Below are positions 7,217 to 16,142 of a stretch of 16,568 bases of DNA, one piece after another. The notes beneath the pieces were generated by a model, which saw nothing but the letters and a program-made list of their open reading frames with translations, was not told where the DNA came from and searched no databases. The stretch lies in contig JAFTCU010000330.1 in the NCBI GenBank assembly GCA_017454585.1, positions 1 to 16,568 of the forward strand, written 5' to 3'. Position numbers and translations under genes: made by a program. The stretch comes from Thermoguttaceae bacterium (GTDB lineage Bacteria; Planctomycetota; Planctomycetia; Pirellulales; Thermoguttaceae). Each line of letters begins with the position of its first letter. Within the stretch, counting starts at the first letter, position 1.

Positions 7217-7244
7217 ATTATAAAAATTCTGAGTTTTTTTTCAA
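7217..7244 (-). promoter_or_regulatory. Promoter for the HYExAFE-type gene
   Basis: On the minus strand, TTGAAA (7244-7239), a 16-bp spacer and a perfect TATAAT (7222-7217). The start codon lies about 60 bp downstream. Confidence 0.6.
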
Positions 7245-7519
7245 GTATTTCCCGGAATTTTTTGAGAAAATTTTCGGGATTTCGGAAAAAGAAATCCAGT
7301 CGGGTTTTTTGAGGAGTTTGCCATTCAAAAGCCTGTTCCTTCAAAAAAAATACTTAAAAGAGAGAAAAACTGAAAAACAGGGCAAGATGGCAAAAATGGA
7401 GAGTTTTTGTTTTGAAAAAAACGAGGAGGCGGTCTGATGAAAAGTTGAAGAAAACCGACTTTGAGGAAAAAAACGATTAAAAATGAAAATTTTTTCAAAA
7501 AAATTTTTTCCTCCCCCCT

Positions 7520-7547
7520 TTTAATTTTCATGAGAATAGTTTAGAAT
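7520..7547 (+). promoter_or_regulatory. Candidate promoter for the methyltransferase gene
   Basis: TTTAAT (7520-7525), a 16-bp spacer and TAGAAT (7542-7547). The spacer end TGAGAATAGT resembles the spacer ends of the promoters at 1710 and 8950 (TGAAAATCGG and TGAAAATAGG). It would give a leader of about 40 nt. Confidence 0.45.
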
Positions 7548-7593
7548 ACACCTGGAAAAATATTTTTTTACTTAATTTAGCAGGCAGATAAGT

Positions 7594-8322
7594 ATGAACG
7601 AGTTTTGTAAAGTTCCTGAAGAATTTAAAATTGAATTGACGCTGGACGGTTTGGACATTAATTCCATTCAACCTAAAGATTCCAAAGAACCTTCTATTTT
7701 GCATCCCCGCAAAGAATTTGACTGGGATGATTTTTACCGCCAGGGTACACCCCCGTGGGACACGGGCTTGCTGGAGCCGGATTTTAAAAACGTTATTAAT
7801 TCTGGTATAATTCAGCCGCGCAGCAAGGTACTGGAAATTGGCTGCGGAAGTGGTATTGAGGCGCTTTTTATGGCGCAGTGCGGATTCCAGATGACGGCAG
7901 TAGATTGTTCAGCGATGGCCGTTGACCGTGCTCATTCCCGGGCAAAAGCGCGAAATCTTTGGCTGCGGCTGGTTACAGAGGACATTTTCAAGTTCACTTC
8001 CCAAGCCAGGGAGCAGTATGATTTTGTGTATGATATTGGATTTTATCATTTTATCCGGCGTTCGTTTTTGTCGCATTACATCAATTTGTTGTGGCGCATC
8101 ACGAAACCAGGATCGTATTATTACACACTGGCGGGAAGCAACGAGGAGGAGTTTACCCCAGAAGAAGTTCGTCAGAATTTCCTCCCGACAGTGAGCCAGG
8201 AAGATATTTTCAACGAGCTTGGCGCGCTGTTTGAAGTGGTGGAAATTCGCCCGGGCACGATTTACTCACGCGCGAAGAAAGAGCCGTTCAAGGCGTGGTC
8301 TTGTTTGTTTCGCAGACCGTAG
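7594..8322 (+). CDS. Class I SAM-dependent methyltransferase (TPMT/TehB-like)
   Basis: A 242-residue cytoplasmic methyltransferase. After about 45 variable residues comes DDFYRQGTPPWDTG (PPWDTG at 53-58), a motif typical of the thiopurine/TehB-like group. It is followed by the SAM-binding motif LEIGCGSG (80-87), the acidic strand end AVDCSAMAVDRA, an EDIFKF segment and YDIGFYHFIRR, the counterpart of the family's DRGxxH region. KPGSYYYTLAG is the usual late strand. The group methylates small molecules or detoxifies metalloid oxyanions, and the substrate here cannot be told. The ribosome-binding site is weak (GGCAG). It is monocistronic, with its own promoter and a long hairpin after the stop. 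Confidence 0.88.
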   Translation: MNEFCKVPEEFKIELTLDGLDINSIQPKDSKEPSILHPRKEFDWDDFYRQGTPPWDTGLLEPDFKNVINSGIIQPRSKVLEIGCGSGIEALFMAQCGFQMTAVDCSAMAVDRAHSRAKARNLWLRLVTEDIFKFTSQAREQYDFVYDIGFYHFIRRSFLSHYINLLWRITKPGSYYYTLAGSNEEEFTPEEVRQNFLPTVSQEDIFNELGALFEVVEIRPGTIYSRAKKEPFKAWSCLFRRP

Positions 8323-8337
8323 GAAGGAAAACTTTAC

Positions 8338-8383
8338 GGGAAAAACGAATTTAATCACAGATTTGATTCGTTTTCCCTGTTTT
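8338..8383 (+). terminator. Long hairpin after the methyltransferase gene
   Basis: GGGAAAAACGAAT (8338-8350) pairs with ATTCGTTTTCCC (8366-8377) with one bulged A. Inside, AATC (8353-8356) and GATT (8360-8363) extend the stem around an ACA loop. TGTTTT follows. It is probably the methyltransferase gene's terminator, although the T-run is short. Confidence 0.6.
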
Positions 8384-8450
8384 GGATCAGATTGCTCTTT
8401 TAAAGCTTTTATCGTTGATAGTTTAGCCCCCTTTTCTTGTTTCTATTTCC

Positions 8451-8885
8451 ATGGTCATCTACGGCATCGGTACAGATATTACGGAAAACGCACGCATTCA
8501 GAAAATGCTCGACAAACACGGCGAGTATTTTACCGGTCGGGTTTATACAGATTGGGAAAATGCGTATTGCCTTTCCAAAAAACAGTCTTTGGAAAGTTAC
8601 TCGGGGCGATGGTGTGCAAAAGAGGCGATCCTGAAAGCCATTGGGACCGGCTGGGTTCATGGAATAGCCTGGCGGGATATGGAAGTACGCAATATTCAGT
8701 CCGGCGCACCGGTGGTTTGCCTGGGAGGTGGTGTACTGGAAGCTGTTCTCGAACGTGGAATTTCGGAAATTTTGATAACGATTTCACATTGTTCCTGCCA
8801 TGCGACCGCAACAGCTATCGCGATTATTGAGGAGGGAAAGGTTTTCCCAATGGAACGGCGTTTTGAGAGACCCGAGGATTTTTAA
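8451..8885 (+). CDS. acpS: Holo-[acyl-carrier-protein] synthase
   Basis: A 144-residue AcpS-type phosphopantetheinyl transferase, slightly longer than the usual 120-130. It moves 4'-phosphopantetheine from CoA to a serine of acyl carrier protein, using Mg2+, so that fatty acid synthesis can run. Seen: IYGIGTDITENARI with the metal ligand Asp9, FTGRVYTDWENAYC, YSGRWCAKEAILKAIGTG with Glu58 in the KEA motif, GAPVVCLGG, and ITISHCSCHATATAIAI near the C-terminus. The last 15 residues are a charged tail. No Shine-Dalgarno precedes the ATG and no clear promoter was found in the 128-bp gap behind the methyltransferase gene. Confidence 0.95.
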   Translation: MVIYGIGTDITENARIQKMLDKHGEYFTGRVYTDWENAYCLSKKQSLESYSGRWCAKEAILKAIGTGWVHGIAWRDMEVRNIQSGAPVVCLGGGVLEAVLERGISEILITISHCSCHATATAIAIIEEGKVFPMERRFERPEDF

Positions 8886-8949
8886 TCTTTCGGTGAAGAA
8901 ACTTTTTCTGTTTTTTTCAATATTTTTGAATATTTTCGGGGGTAATTTC

Positions 8950-8977
8950 TTGTAAAATCCTGAAAATAGGGTAAAAT
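8950..8977 (+). promoter_or_regulatory. Promoter for the acidic repeat membrane protein
   Basis: TTGTAA (8950-8955), a 16-bp spacer and TAAAAT (8972-8977). Over the 29 bases from the -35 box to one base past the -10 box it equals the ribosomal-block promoter at 1710 in 24 positions, including the TGAAAAT spacer core. It gives a leader of about 57 nt without a ribosome-binding site. Confidence 0.65.
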
Positions 8978-9040
8978 AGTAATATTGATTTCCTTGGTAT
9001 TTTTACACTAATTGATCCTTTTACCCGTTTGGGCCGTTTT

Positions 9041-11284
<2,244 letters not shown>

Positions 11285-11295
11285 GCGAATTTTGG

Positions 11296-11325
11296 GAGCG
11301 TGGCGAAGAGTCACGCTTCTTTTTT
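11296..11325 (+). terminator. Terminator of the acidic repeat protein gene
   Basis: AGCGTG (11297-11302), a 9-nt loop and CACGCT (11312-11317), followed by TCTTTTTT. It lies 12 bp after the stop codon and directly before the convergent lipoprotein gene. Confidence 0.8.
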
Positions 11326-11327
11326 GT

Positions 11328-12191
11328 CTAGTGGTCTGTTTTTTCAGGTTTTGGCAAAATTTTGATTTCGGAACCGTATCTGGTTTCAGGATCGACCAAC
11401 GTGGGGGACTGAATTGGTTGAAGCTGGGCTAACGCGGTTTGGATTTCGGTGTTTTCCGGATCTTTTTGATAAGCGATCGTCAAAAGGCGTCGGGCGTCTG
11501 TTGAACGATTCAGTTCTGCCAGCGCTTTGCTCTCACACAAAAGCATCTCCGCAGAAGCGTCTTCTGCTAAACCTTTGAGACGTGCGTTTTGTGCCGTTTC
11601 CAGGGCTCGCTGTGGTTTCCCGATCCTCAAGTAGATACTCGCGATTTTTAATTGTATTTTAGAATCTTCCGGTGCGTAAAAAGCCGCTTGATGATACGAT
11701 GCCAGTGCGTCTTCGTTTCTGGCTTGTTTTTCATAAATTTCTCCCTGCAGGACCCATGTGGCGGAAAGAGAGTCGTTAAACCGAAACGAGGTGGAGACCC
11801 ATTTTTGCGCGTCCTGAAAATTCCCCTGGTCAAAATACATTTGAGCCAGCCGGGTTACATGTTCCGGAGCGGCTTCGACACTTGCCGCGACACGTTCCAT
11901 TTCAGCCGTGGCTTCTTTTTGCTTTCCTTTCTTCCAAAGAATCTCGGCCATCATGACGCGCGCTTCGGTATTTGCGGGATTGGAATCAAGCGCCTCACTT
12001 AGCTGGACCTCTGCGTCTTCCTCATTATTCTGTTCGAGCGATCTGGCTGCTTGCTGAACGTATTGCCGGCTGGCAAGTGTTCCCGCGGAAGTCACATGGG
12101 TTCGATTCCAGACCCTGCACCCGGTCATGGTAACGAAAAGCAGACCCAGAACCACAAGGTTCCAGTGATGGAAACGGGGGAAAATACGCAT
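11328..12191 (-). CDS. TPR-repeat lipoprotein
   Basis: A 287-residue predicted lipoprotein. After MRIFPRFHHW comes a hydrophobic signal (NLVVLGLLFV) and a lipobox ending TMTGC, so Cys25 would be lipidated and the protein anchored in a membrane with its body in the periplasm. The rest is helical with tetratricopeptide-like units, for example EEDAEVQLSEALDSNPANTEA, then EYAxxR-less variants around QGNFQDAQKW, RNEDALASYHQAAFYAPEDS and GKPQRALETAQN. TPR arrays bind partner proteins; no partner can be named. The C-terminal 30 residues are polar and proline-rich. The start at 12191 has no Shine-Dalgarno. Upstream, TATACT (12242-12237) could be a -10 box with a poor -35. It is convergent with the acidic membrane protein gene. 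Confidence 0.82.
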   Translation of the reverse strand: MRIFPRFHHWNLVVLGLLFVTMTGCRVWNRTHVTSAGTLASRQYVQQAARSLEQNNEEDAEVQLSEALDSNPANTEARVMMAEILWKKGKQKEATAEMERVAASVEAAPEHVTRLAQMYFDQGNFQDAQKWVSTSFRFNDSLSATWVLQGEIYEKQARNEDALASYHQAAFYAPEDSKIQLKIASIYLRIGKPQRALETAQNARLKGLAEDASAEMLLCESKALAELNRSTDARRLLTIAYQKDPENTEIQTALAQLQPIQSPTLVDPETRYGSEIKILPKPEKTDH

Positions 12192-12331
12192 CGCAGGAGG
12201 GGGATGATGGCCCCATAAAAATTAATGGAATAAATCAGTATAGAGTACCAAAAAACGTTTTTTTTGACCAGAGCAATTTTGACAGAAAACCCTGAAATTT
12301 AAAAATTGTGAAAAAAACGTCATGTACCCCC

Positions 12332-12359
12332 TTGCATTTATTGAGATTTGTGCTATACT
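12332..12359 (+). promoter_or_regulatory. Promoter for the tRNA gene
   Basis: TTGCAT (12332-12337), a 16-bp spacer and TATACT (12354-12359), about 30 bp before the mature tRNA 5' end. Confidence 0.75.
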
Positions 12360-12389
12360 TATTTTATCATTGAGAAATGATTTATAGTT

Positions 12390-12462
12390 CGCGGGGTAGA
12401 GCAGCTGGTAGCTTGCGAGGCTCATAACCTCGAGGTCGCAGGTTCGAATCCTGTCCCCGCCA
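12390..12462 (+). tRNA. tRNA-Met (CAT), initiator-like
   Basis: A complete 73-nt cloverleaf. The acceptor pairs GCGGGG (2-7) with CCCCGC (66-71), while positions 1 and 72 are both C and cannot pair. The D arm is GAGC/GCTT, and the anticodon stem CGAGG/CCTCG holds the loop CTCATAA (anticodon CAT). The T arm is GCAGG TTCGAAT CCTGT, and A73 is the discriminator. The unpaired 1:72 and the A11-T24 pair are marks of bacterial initiator tRNA, so this is probably tRNA-fMet. It has two G-C pairs next to the anticodon loop and A29-T41 where initiators usually have a third. CCA is not encoded. Confidence 0.95.
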
Positions 12463-12464
12463 TT

Positions 12465-12504
12465 AAAAAACTCCCTCTCTTTTTTGAAGATTGGGAGTTT
12501 TTTT
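12465..12504. terminator. Bidirectional terminator between the tRNA and hemG
   Basis: AAAAAACTCCC (12465-12475) pairs with GGGAGTTTTTT (12493-12503) around a 17-nt loop, and one more T follows. With A before and T after the GC part, it can end both the tRNA transcript and the convergent hemG transcript. Confidence 0.85.
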
Positions 12505-12528
12505 GTGTTTAACTTTTTCCGGGACGTT

Positions 12529-14013
12529 TTAATCTGAGAGTGGGCGGGTATTTTCTAAAATCTTTCTGGCCGCTTCCTCACCTGAGTGAATGCAGTGCGG
12601 TAAACCCACGGCAGTCAGGAAATTCCCCGCCACGGCAAGTGTAGGAAAAGCCTCAAGCTCTTTTTTCAGCTCAGCGATCCGTTCCAGATGGCCGAGATGC
12701 AGCTGCGGCATCGCATCGGCCCAGCGCGAGGTTGAGACCATCAGGGGGGTTCCCGTGATTTTCAGGCACTCGGCCGCCTTTTCCAGCAAAACCTTTTCGA
12801 CTTCCTTTTCCGGAAGCGTCACCATTTCGGGATTTCGTGCGCCGCCGCTGAAAATGCGCAAAAGGACCGTCCCTTCCGGCGCCCGGTGCGGGTACTTCTC
12901 GTTGCTGAAACTAAGGGCTAAAATCGGATTGTGTTCGGCTGCAGGAACCACTACGCCCATCCCGTCGAGAGGGTGACCAACGTCTTCGCGCCGAAACGCT
13001 GCCGTCACGACGACCGTCCCGGTGTGCTCGATGCCACCCAAAAGTTCTGCCATTCGGTCAAAATTGGCCGTTTGAACGATTTTGCTCATGGCGTGGGATT
13101 CCGTCGCGAGGATCACCGCGTCAAATTCAGTCGTTTGTGCCTTATCTTCCGGCGCGTCGTTTTCCCGCCACGTGATGTTCCATTTACCACTGGGAAGCAG
13201 CTCAAGGCAGGTGACTTGTGCGTCGAGGTGGATCCCCTGCGGGTCGAGACGGTCCTGGATCCGGTCCACGATGCGGCTCAAGCCTCCTTTGACGGTCACG
13301 AAGAGATTGTAGCGCGGGCCGCTTTGTACCGTTTCCTGAACGGTCCTTTTTTCTGCTCGGGCTTTTTTGCGGGCTTCGGCCTGATTGGCGCGCATGGCAC
13401 GGATAAGAGAGCCGTATTTTTTCTCCATTTCGCGGAAACGGGGCAGGGTGGCCATGAGGGAAAGCTTTTTCATATCGGCCGCATAGACGCCGCTGACCAG
13501 AGGCTCGATCAGCCGCTCAAAGACCTGAGTTCCAAGCCGGCGGACGGCAAAATGTTCCATCGATTCATCTTCGTCGTCCTTGCGGCCGGGAATGATGTAT
13601 TCCAGAGCGGCGCGCAGTTTACCGAGAGGCGAGAGCAGAGGCGTGACGGCCATCGGCCACCATTTTGTCGGGGCCACCATCATGAAACCGTCGGGGAGTT
13701 TACAGAGCCGGCCGCGCCAGAGGATGAACGTTTGCCTGTGGCGCGGCGTGGTGGTCACGACGTCGGGTTCAAGCCCCAGCCGACGACACAAATCAAGACC
13801 ATAGGGGATCGTTGTGATGAAATTATCGACGCTCTGCTCGATCTCAAAACCGTCGATGAATTCGGTGTGCAGTACACCGCCGAGTCGATCCCGTTTTTCG
13901 AAGAGGGAGATCCGCGCGACCGGGCAGTTTTCCCGCAGATAAAACGCGGCGGAAAGACCGGAAATTCCCCCCCCCACGACGGCGATTCGGAGTGCGTTCG
14001 GCTGGTTTGGCAT
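12529..14013 (-). CDS. hemG: Oxygen-dependent protoporphyrinogen oxidase (HemG/HemY family)
   Basis: A 494-residue FAD enzyme that oxidises protoporphyrinogen IX (or coproporphyrinogen III in some lineages) in late haem synthesis. The N-terminal FAD fold is clear: RIAVVGGGISGLSAAFYL (Gly14-Gly15-Gly16, Gly19), LFEKRDRLGGVLHTE. Family segments follow: PLVSGVYAADMKKLSL then MATLPRFREMEKKYGSLIR, VKGGLSRIVDRI, and the end LAVAGNFLTAVGLPHCIHSG, which completes the FAD site. The symbol follows the common annotation of this FAD family; it is the B. subtilis HemY type and not the flavodoxin-like HemG of E. coli. The open frame continues far upstream through repeats and antisense to scpB. The start at 14013 is chosen because the protein begins like the family and AGGAA lies 9 nt before it. 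Confidence 0.9.
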   Translation of the reverse strand: MPNQPNALRIAVVGGGISGLSAAFYLRENCPVARISLFEKRDRLGGVLHTEFIDGFEIEQSVDNFITTIPYGLDLCRRLGLEPDVVTTTPRHRQTFILWRGRLCKLPDGFMMVAPTKWWPMAVTPLLSPLGKLRAALEYIIPGRKDDEDESMEHFAVRRLGTQVFERLIEPLVSGVYAADMKKLSLMATLPRFREMEKKYGSLIRAMRANQAEARKKARAEKRTVQETVQSGPRYNLFVTVKGGLSRIVDRIQDRLDPQGIHLDAQVTCLELLPSGKWNITWRENDAPEDKAQTTEFDAVILATESHAMSKIVQTANFDRMAELLGGIEHTGTVVVTAAFRREDVGHPLDGMGVVVPAAEHNPILALSFSNEKYPHRAPEGTVLLRIFSGGARNPEMVTLPEKEVEKVLLEKAAECLKITGTPLMVSTSRWADAMPQLHLGHLERIAELKKELEAFPTLAVAGNFLTAVGLPHCIHSGEEAARKILENTRPLSD

Positions 14014-14061
14014 GAGTCGGTTCCTGATGATGAGAAAAAATAAATTCGTATATTCACGCCA

Positions 14062-14074
14062 ATTATACCCGAAA
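14062..14074 (-). promoter_or_regulatory. Candidate extended -10 promoter of hemG
   Basis: On the minus strand, TTTCGGGTATAAT (14074-14062) contains a perfect TATAAT. The matching -35 position holds only TGGGAA. The same 13 bases occur at 15178-15190 before the HprK-related gene. Confidence 0.5.
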
Positions 14075-14130
14075 ATGAAACCTTTCCCAGTGGGGGGGAC
14101 GAAATTTTGAGGGAAAAAGAGGAGATGGGG

Positions 14131-14159
14131 TTGAAATTTTGAGGGGTTTGTGGTAGAAT
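14131..14159 (+). promoter_or_regulatory. Promoter for scpB
   Basis: TTGAAA (14131-14136), a 17-bp spacer and TAGAAT (14154-14159), the latter preceded by GTGG. It lies within the 237-bp hemG-scpB divergent gap and would give a leader of about 85 nt containing the repeat and hairpin at 14163-14233. Confidence 0.6.
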
Positions 14160-14162
14160 CAA

Positions 14163-14233
14163 AACGAATAATGAAGAACGAACAACGAATAATGAAAGGC
14201 GGTAATGGGGGCCGAAGGCCGGAATTACGCGCC
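14163..14233 (+). repeat. AT-rich short repeat followed by a hairpin in the scpB leader
   Basis: Two copies of an ACGAATAATGAA-type unit (14163-14197) belong to the same class as the repeats at 4079-4196. A hairpin follows: GGCG plus GTAAT (14198-14206) pairs with ATTAC plus CGCC (14224-14233, one bulged G), and GGCC (14210-14213) pairs with GGCC (14217-14220) at the tip. No T-run follows. It lies 17 bp before the scpB start. Confidence 0.5.
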
Positions 14234-14250
14234 AGGTTAATTTCCATTTT

Positions 14251-15066
14251 ATGTCCGACGAACTTTCCTTTGAAGAACTGACTCAGGCCATTGTGAGGGC
14301 CATGAGAGGAAATTCCGCTCAGGAGTCCCAATCCCGCCAGGAACCGAAAAATCCGGCGGCAGAAGATTCTGTGGAGATTCCGGAGGAATTTCTTGGGGAC
14401 GATTTCCCGGTCGGTGATCTGGACGAATTTCAGGAAGAAAACGAGCCGGACCTGGCGATGTACGACGAAGACGACCCGCAGGAGTCCGGATTTCGGTCGT
14501 TCACCGACGAGATCGACGACGACCAGATCGTTCCGGTGAGTCCCGAATCGATCCTGGAGGCGATGCTTTTTGTGGGGAATCCCTCCAACACTCCGATCGC
14601 GCCGGAAATTCTCTCCAATCTGATGCGCGGTGTTTCGGTGGACGAAATCTCTGGTCTGGTCGAAGAACTCAACGAGAAGTACGAAAAAGCCGGCGCGCCG
14701 TGGGAAATCGTCTGGTTCGAAGACGAGGGCGGCTACTTCATGCGCCTGCGCGAGTCGTTCGCGCCGCTGCGTGAAAATTTCTACGGGAAGATCCGTCAGG
14801 CGAAACTTTCGCAAGGGGCGATCGACGTCCTGGCGATCGTGGCGTACGAGCAGCCGGTCTCGCTCGATGAGATCAACCAGACGCGTGGAGCGTCCAGTGC
14901 CAATATTCTCGCAAACCTCGTAAAACGCCAGCTTCTGCGGACTCAGAAAATGCGGCAGGGGACCAAATTCGTGACGGTCTATTACACGACGGACCGCTTT
15001 CTCAAACTTTTTGAGCTGGAATCCATCAGTGACCTTCCCCAGAGCGAAGACCTGGACCGGGAGTAG
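14251..15066 (+). CDS. scpB: SMC-Scp complex subunit ScpB
   Basis: A 271-residue ScpB. It pairs with the kleisin ScpA and the SMC ATPase to compact and separate chromosomes. The canonical winged-helix body runs from about residue 97: SPESILEAMLFVGNPSNTPI, a second segment EEGGYFMRLRESFAPL-like (EDEGGYFMRLRESF), then KLSQGAIDVLAIVAYEQPVS followed by LDEINQTRGASS, and YYTTDRFLKLFELESISDLP, all diagnostic. The usual RPGxPxxY region is RQGTKFVTVYY. The first 96 residues are a strongly acidic, probably disordered extension with no counterpart in short ScpBs. No scpA lies beside it. The ATG at 14251 has no good ribosome-binding site. It is divergent from hemG. Confidence 0.93.
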   Translation: MSDELSFEELTQAIVRAMRGNSAQESQSRQEPKNPAAEDSVEIPEEFLGDDFPVGDLDEFQEENEPDLAMYDEDDPQESGFRSFTDEIDDDQIVPVSPESILEAMLFVGNPSNTPIAPEILSNLMRGVSVDEISGLVEELNEKYEKAGAPWEIVWFEDEGGYFMRLRESFAPLRENFYGKIRQAKLSQGAIDVLAIVAYEQPVSLDEINQTRGASSANILANLVKRQLLRTQKMRQGTKFVTVYYTTDRFLKLFELESISDLPQSEDLDRE

Positions 15067-15070
15067 GTCC

Positions 15071-15228
15071 AAATTATGAATTATGAATTTTGAATTATGA
15101 ATTAGGGAGGAGGATCGCAAGGCGGCTGGAAAACAAACCTCAAATTAATCCCGGAGTCCCCCTTTATTTTACTGCTCTTTCGGGTATAATAAGATTCTAA
15201 TTCATAATTCATAATTCATAATTAATTT
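15071..15228 (+). repeat. Inverted pair of AT-rich tandem repeats around a promoter
   Basis: The left arm (15071-15105) is made of ATTATGAATT units, and the right arm (15197-15228) is the same motif in reverse. Between them lie 91 bp with a TATAAT box (15185-15190). The right arm reaches to within one base of the GTG start of the next gene, so it forms its leader. The paired arms could form a stem of about 30 bp in DNA, and in RNA if transcribed through from scpB. Confidence 0.65.
15178..15190 (+). promoter_or_regulatory. Candidate extended -10 promoter of the HprK-related gene
   Basis: TTTCGGGTATAAT (15178-15190) contains a perfect TATAAT and is identical to the 13 bases at the hemG promoter. 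No good -35 box is seen. It would give a short leader of about 33 nt made up largely of the right repeat arm. Confidence 0.5.
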
Positions 15229-15229
15229 C

Positions 15230-16120
15230 GTGTTTCGTTTTCAGGTTGGTCCATTTACGTATCAGATCGAGTCGAAAATCCCCTGCGTGGTGGAGTCGGT
15301 GGAGCGTATGTACACGGACTACCCGCGGCTGACGGCAGAGGACTGGATCGATTTTCATGTTCGCGTCGTGCCGGAAGGGGGGCCGCTCAAGCGTCTTTTG
15401 AAGCCCCAAGCCCGGCTTTTCCTTGATAATTCGGAGCCGTTCGGGGTCTTTAACCAGAATCAGGCCGGCGCCATTCTGGAGTGGGGGATGAACTGGTGCG
15501 TCTGGCTGAACGTGAACCACTGGATCGTTTTTCACGCGGCCATGCTCGAGCGAAACGGCCGGGGGCTGATCCTTGCCGCGGATTCTGGCGACGGGAAAAG
15601 CACTCTGGCGGCGGCTCTGGCGTTTTCGGGCTGGAGGCTCCTCTCCGACGAACTGACGCTCATCGACCCGGAAGATCAGGTGGAAATCAAACCCGGGGCC
15701 CCGCCCATCGCGCGGATGGTCCCGATCCCGAGGCCCATTTGCCTGAAAAACTCGTCGATCGACGCGCTGCAGGCGTTTCGGCCGGATCTGACGTACTCGC
15801 TGGTTTATCCGGAAACGACAAAAGGGCGCGTGACGCACGTCAAGCCCCTGAAAGACGCGGTGGACCGGATGCTCGAACGCCCCGCGCCGCGCTGGATCGT
15901 TTTCCCGAAATACGTTCCGGGAAGCGAGCCGAAATGGACGCCGTGGGAGAAAGCGGAAGCGTTCAACAAGTTCGGCGGCCACGGGCGCGGGTACTCGATG
16001 CTTGGTCAGAAAGGTTTCGAGACGGTCGCGAACATCATCCACCACTGCGACTGCTGGAAGTTCGAGTACTCCCGGCTGGAAGACGCGGTGCGGGAGTTTG
16101 AAACTCTTCAAATTGATTAA
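15230..16120 (+). CDS. HprK-related kinase A
   Basis: A 296-residue P-loop protein distantly related to HPr kinase. Seen: GLILAADSGDGKSTLAAALA with the P-loop at 117-125 (Gly-Asp-Gly-Lys where GSGKST is usual), GWRLLSDELTLID (134-146) with the acidic pair Asp140-Glu141, then PIPRPICLKNSSIDALQAF, TTKGRVTHVKP and PRWIVFPKY, which match the HprK-related kinase A group as I know it. The N-terminal 110 residues hold two aromatic-rich strands. There is no HPr or sugar-transport gene nearby, so the target is unknown; members elsewhere often sit with PqqD-like and nucleotidyltransferase genes, and none is seen here. The start is the GTG at 15230, the only one that keeps the N-terminal domain; no Shine-Dalgarno. 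hisF follows after 22 nt. Confidence 0.85.
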   Translation: MFRFQVGPFTYQIESKIPCVVESVERMYTDYPRLTAEDWIDFHVRVVPEGGPLKRLLKPQARLFLDNSEPFGVFNQNQAGAILEWGMNWCVWLNVNHWIVFHAAMLERNGRGLILAADSGDGKSTLAAALAFSGWRLLSDELTLIDPEDQVEIKPGAPPIARMVPIPRPICLKNSSIDALQAFRPDLTYSLVYPETTKGRVTHVKPLKDAVDRMLERPAPRWIVFPKYVPGSEPKWTPWEKAEAFNKFGGHGRGYSMLGQKGFETVANIIHHCDCWKFEYSRLEDAVREFETLQID

Positions 16121-16142
16121 AATATTTAAACATTAAAATTTT

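Larger units (their letters stand above)
7159..7593. other. AT-rich 435-bp intergenic region
   Basis: A divergent gap between the HYExAFE-type gene and the methyltransferase gene. It holds promoters for both (7217-7244 and 7520-7547). A perfect 9-bp inverted repeat is also present: ATGAAAATT (7483-7491) and AATTTTCAT (7523-7531), whose right arm overlaps the methyltransferase promoter and could be an operator. The rest is runs of A and T, with open frames of low complexity on either strand that do not look like genes. Confidence 0.6.

Noticed and set aside
7325..7531. A short minus-strand Phe/Leu-rich open frame in the AT-rich gap.
   Set aside because: It is low complexity made from A/T runs and has no ribosome-binding site.
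12931..14043. A 370-codon plus-strand open frame opposite hemG.
   Set aside because: It is a shadow of the FAD enzyme, with no motif or promoter.
14014..15120. The 369-codon upstream extension of the hemG frame.
   Set aside because: It runs antisense to scpB and through AT-rich repeats. The hemG product begins properly at 14013 with a ribosome-binding site.
15209..16111. A 300-codon minus-strand open frame opposite the HprK-related gene.
   Set aside because: It is a shadow of a gene with clear P-loop motifs; its composition is Arg/Pro/Asp-rich without a family signature.
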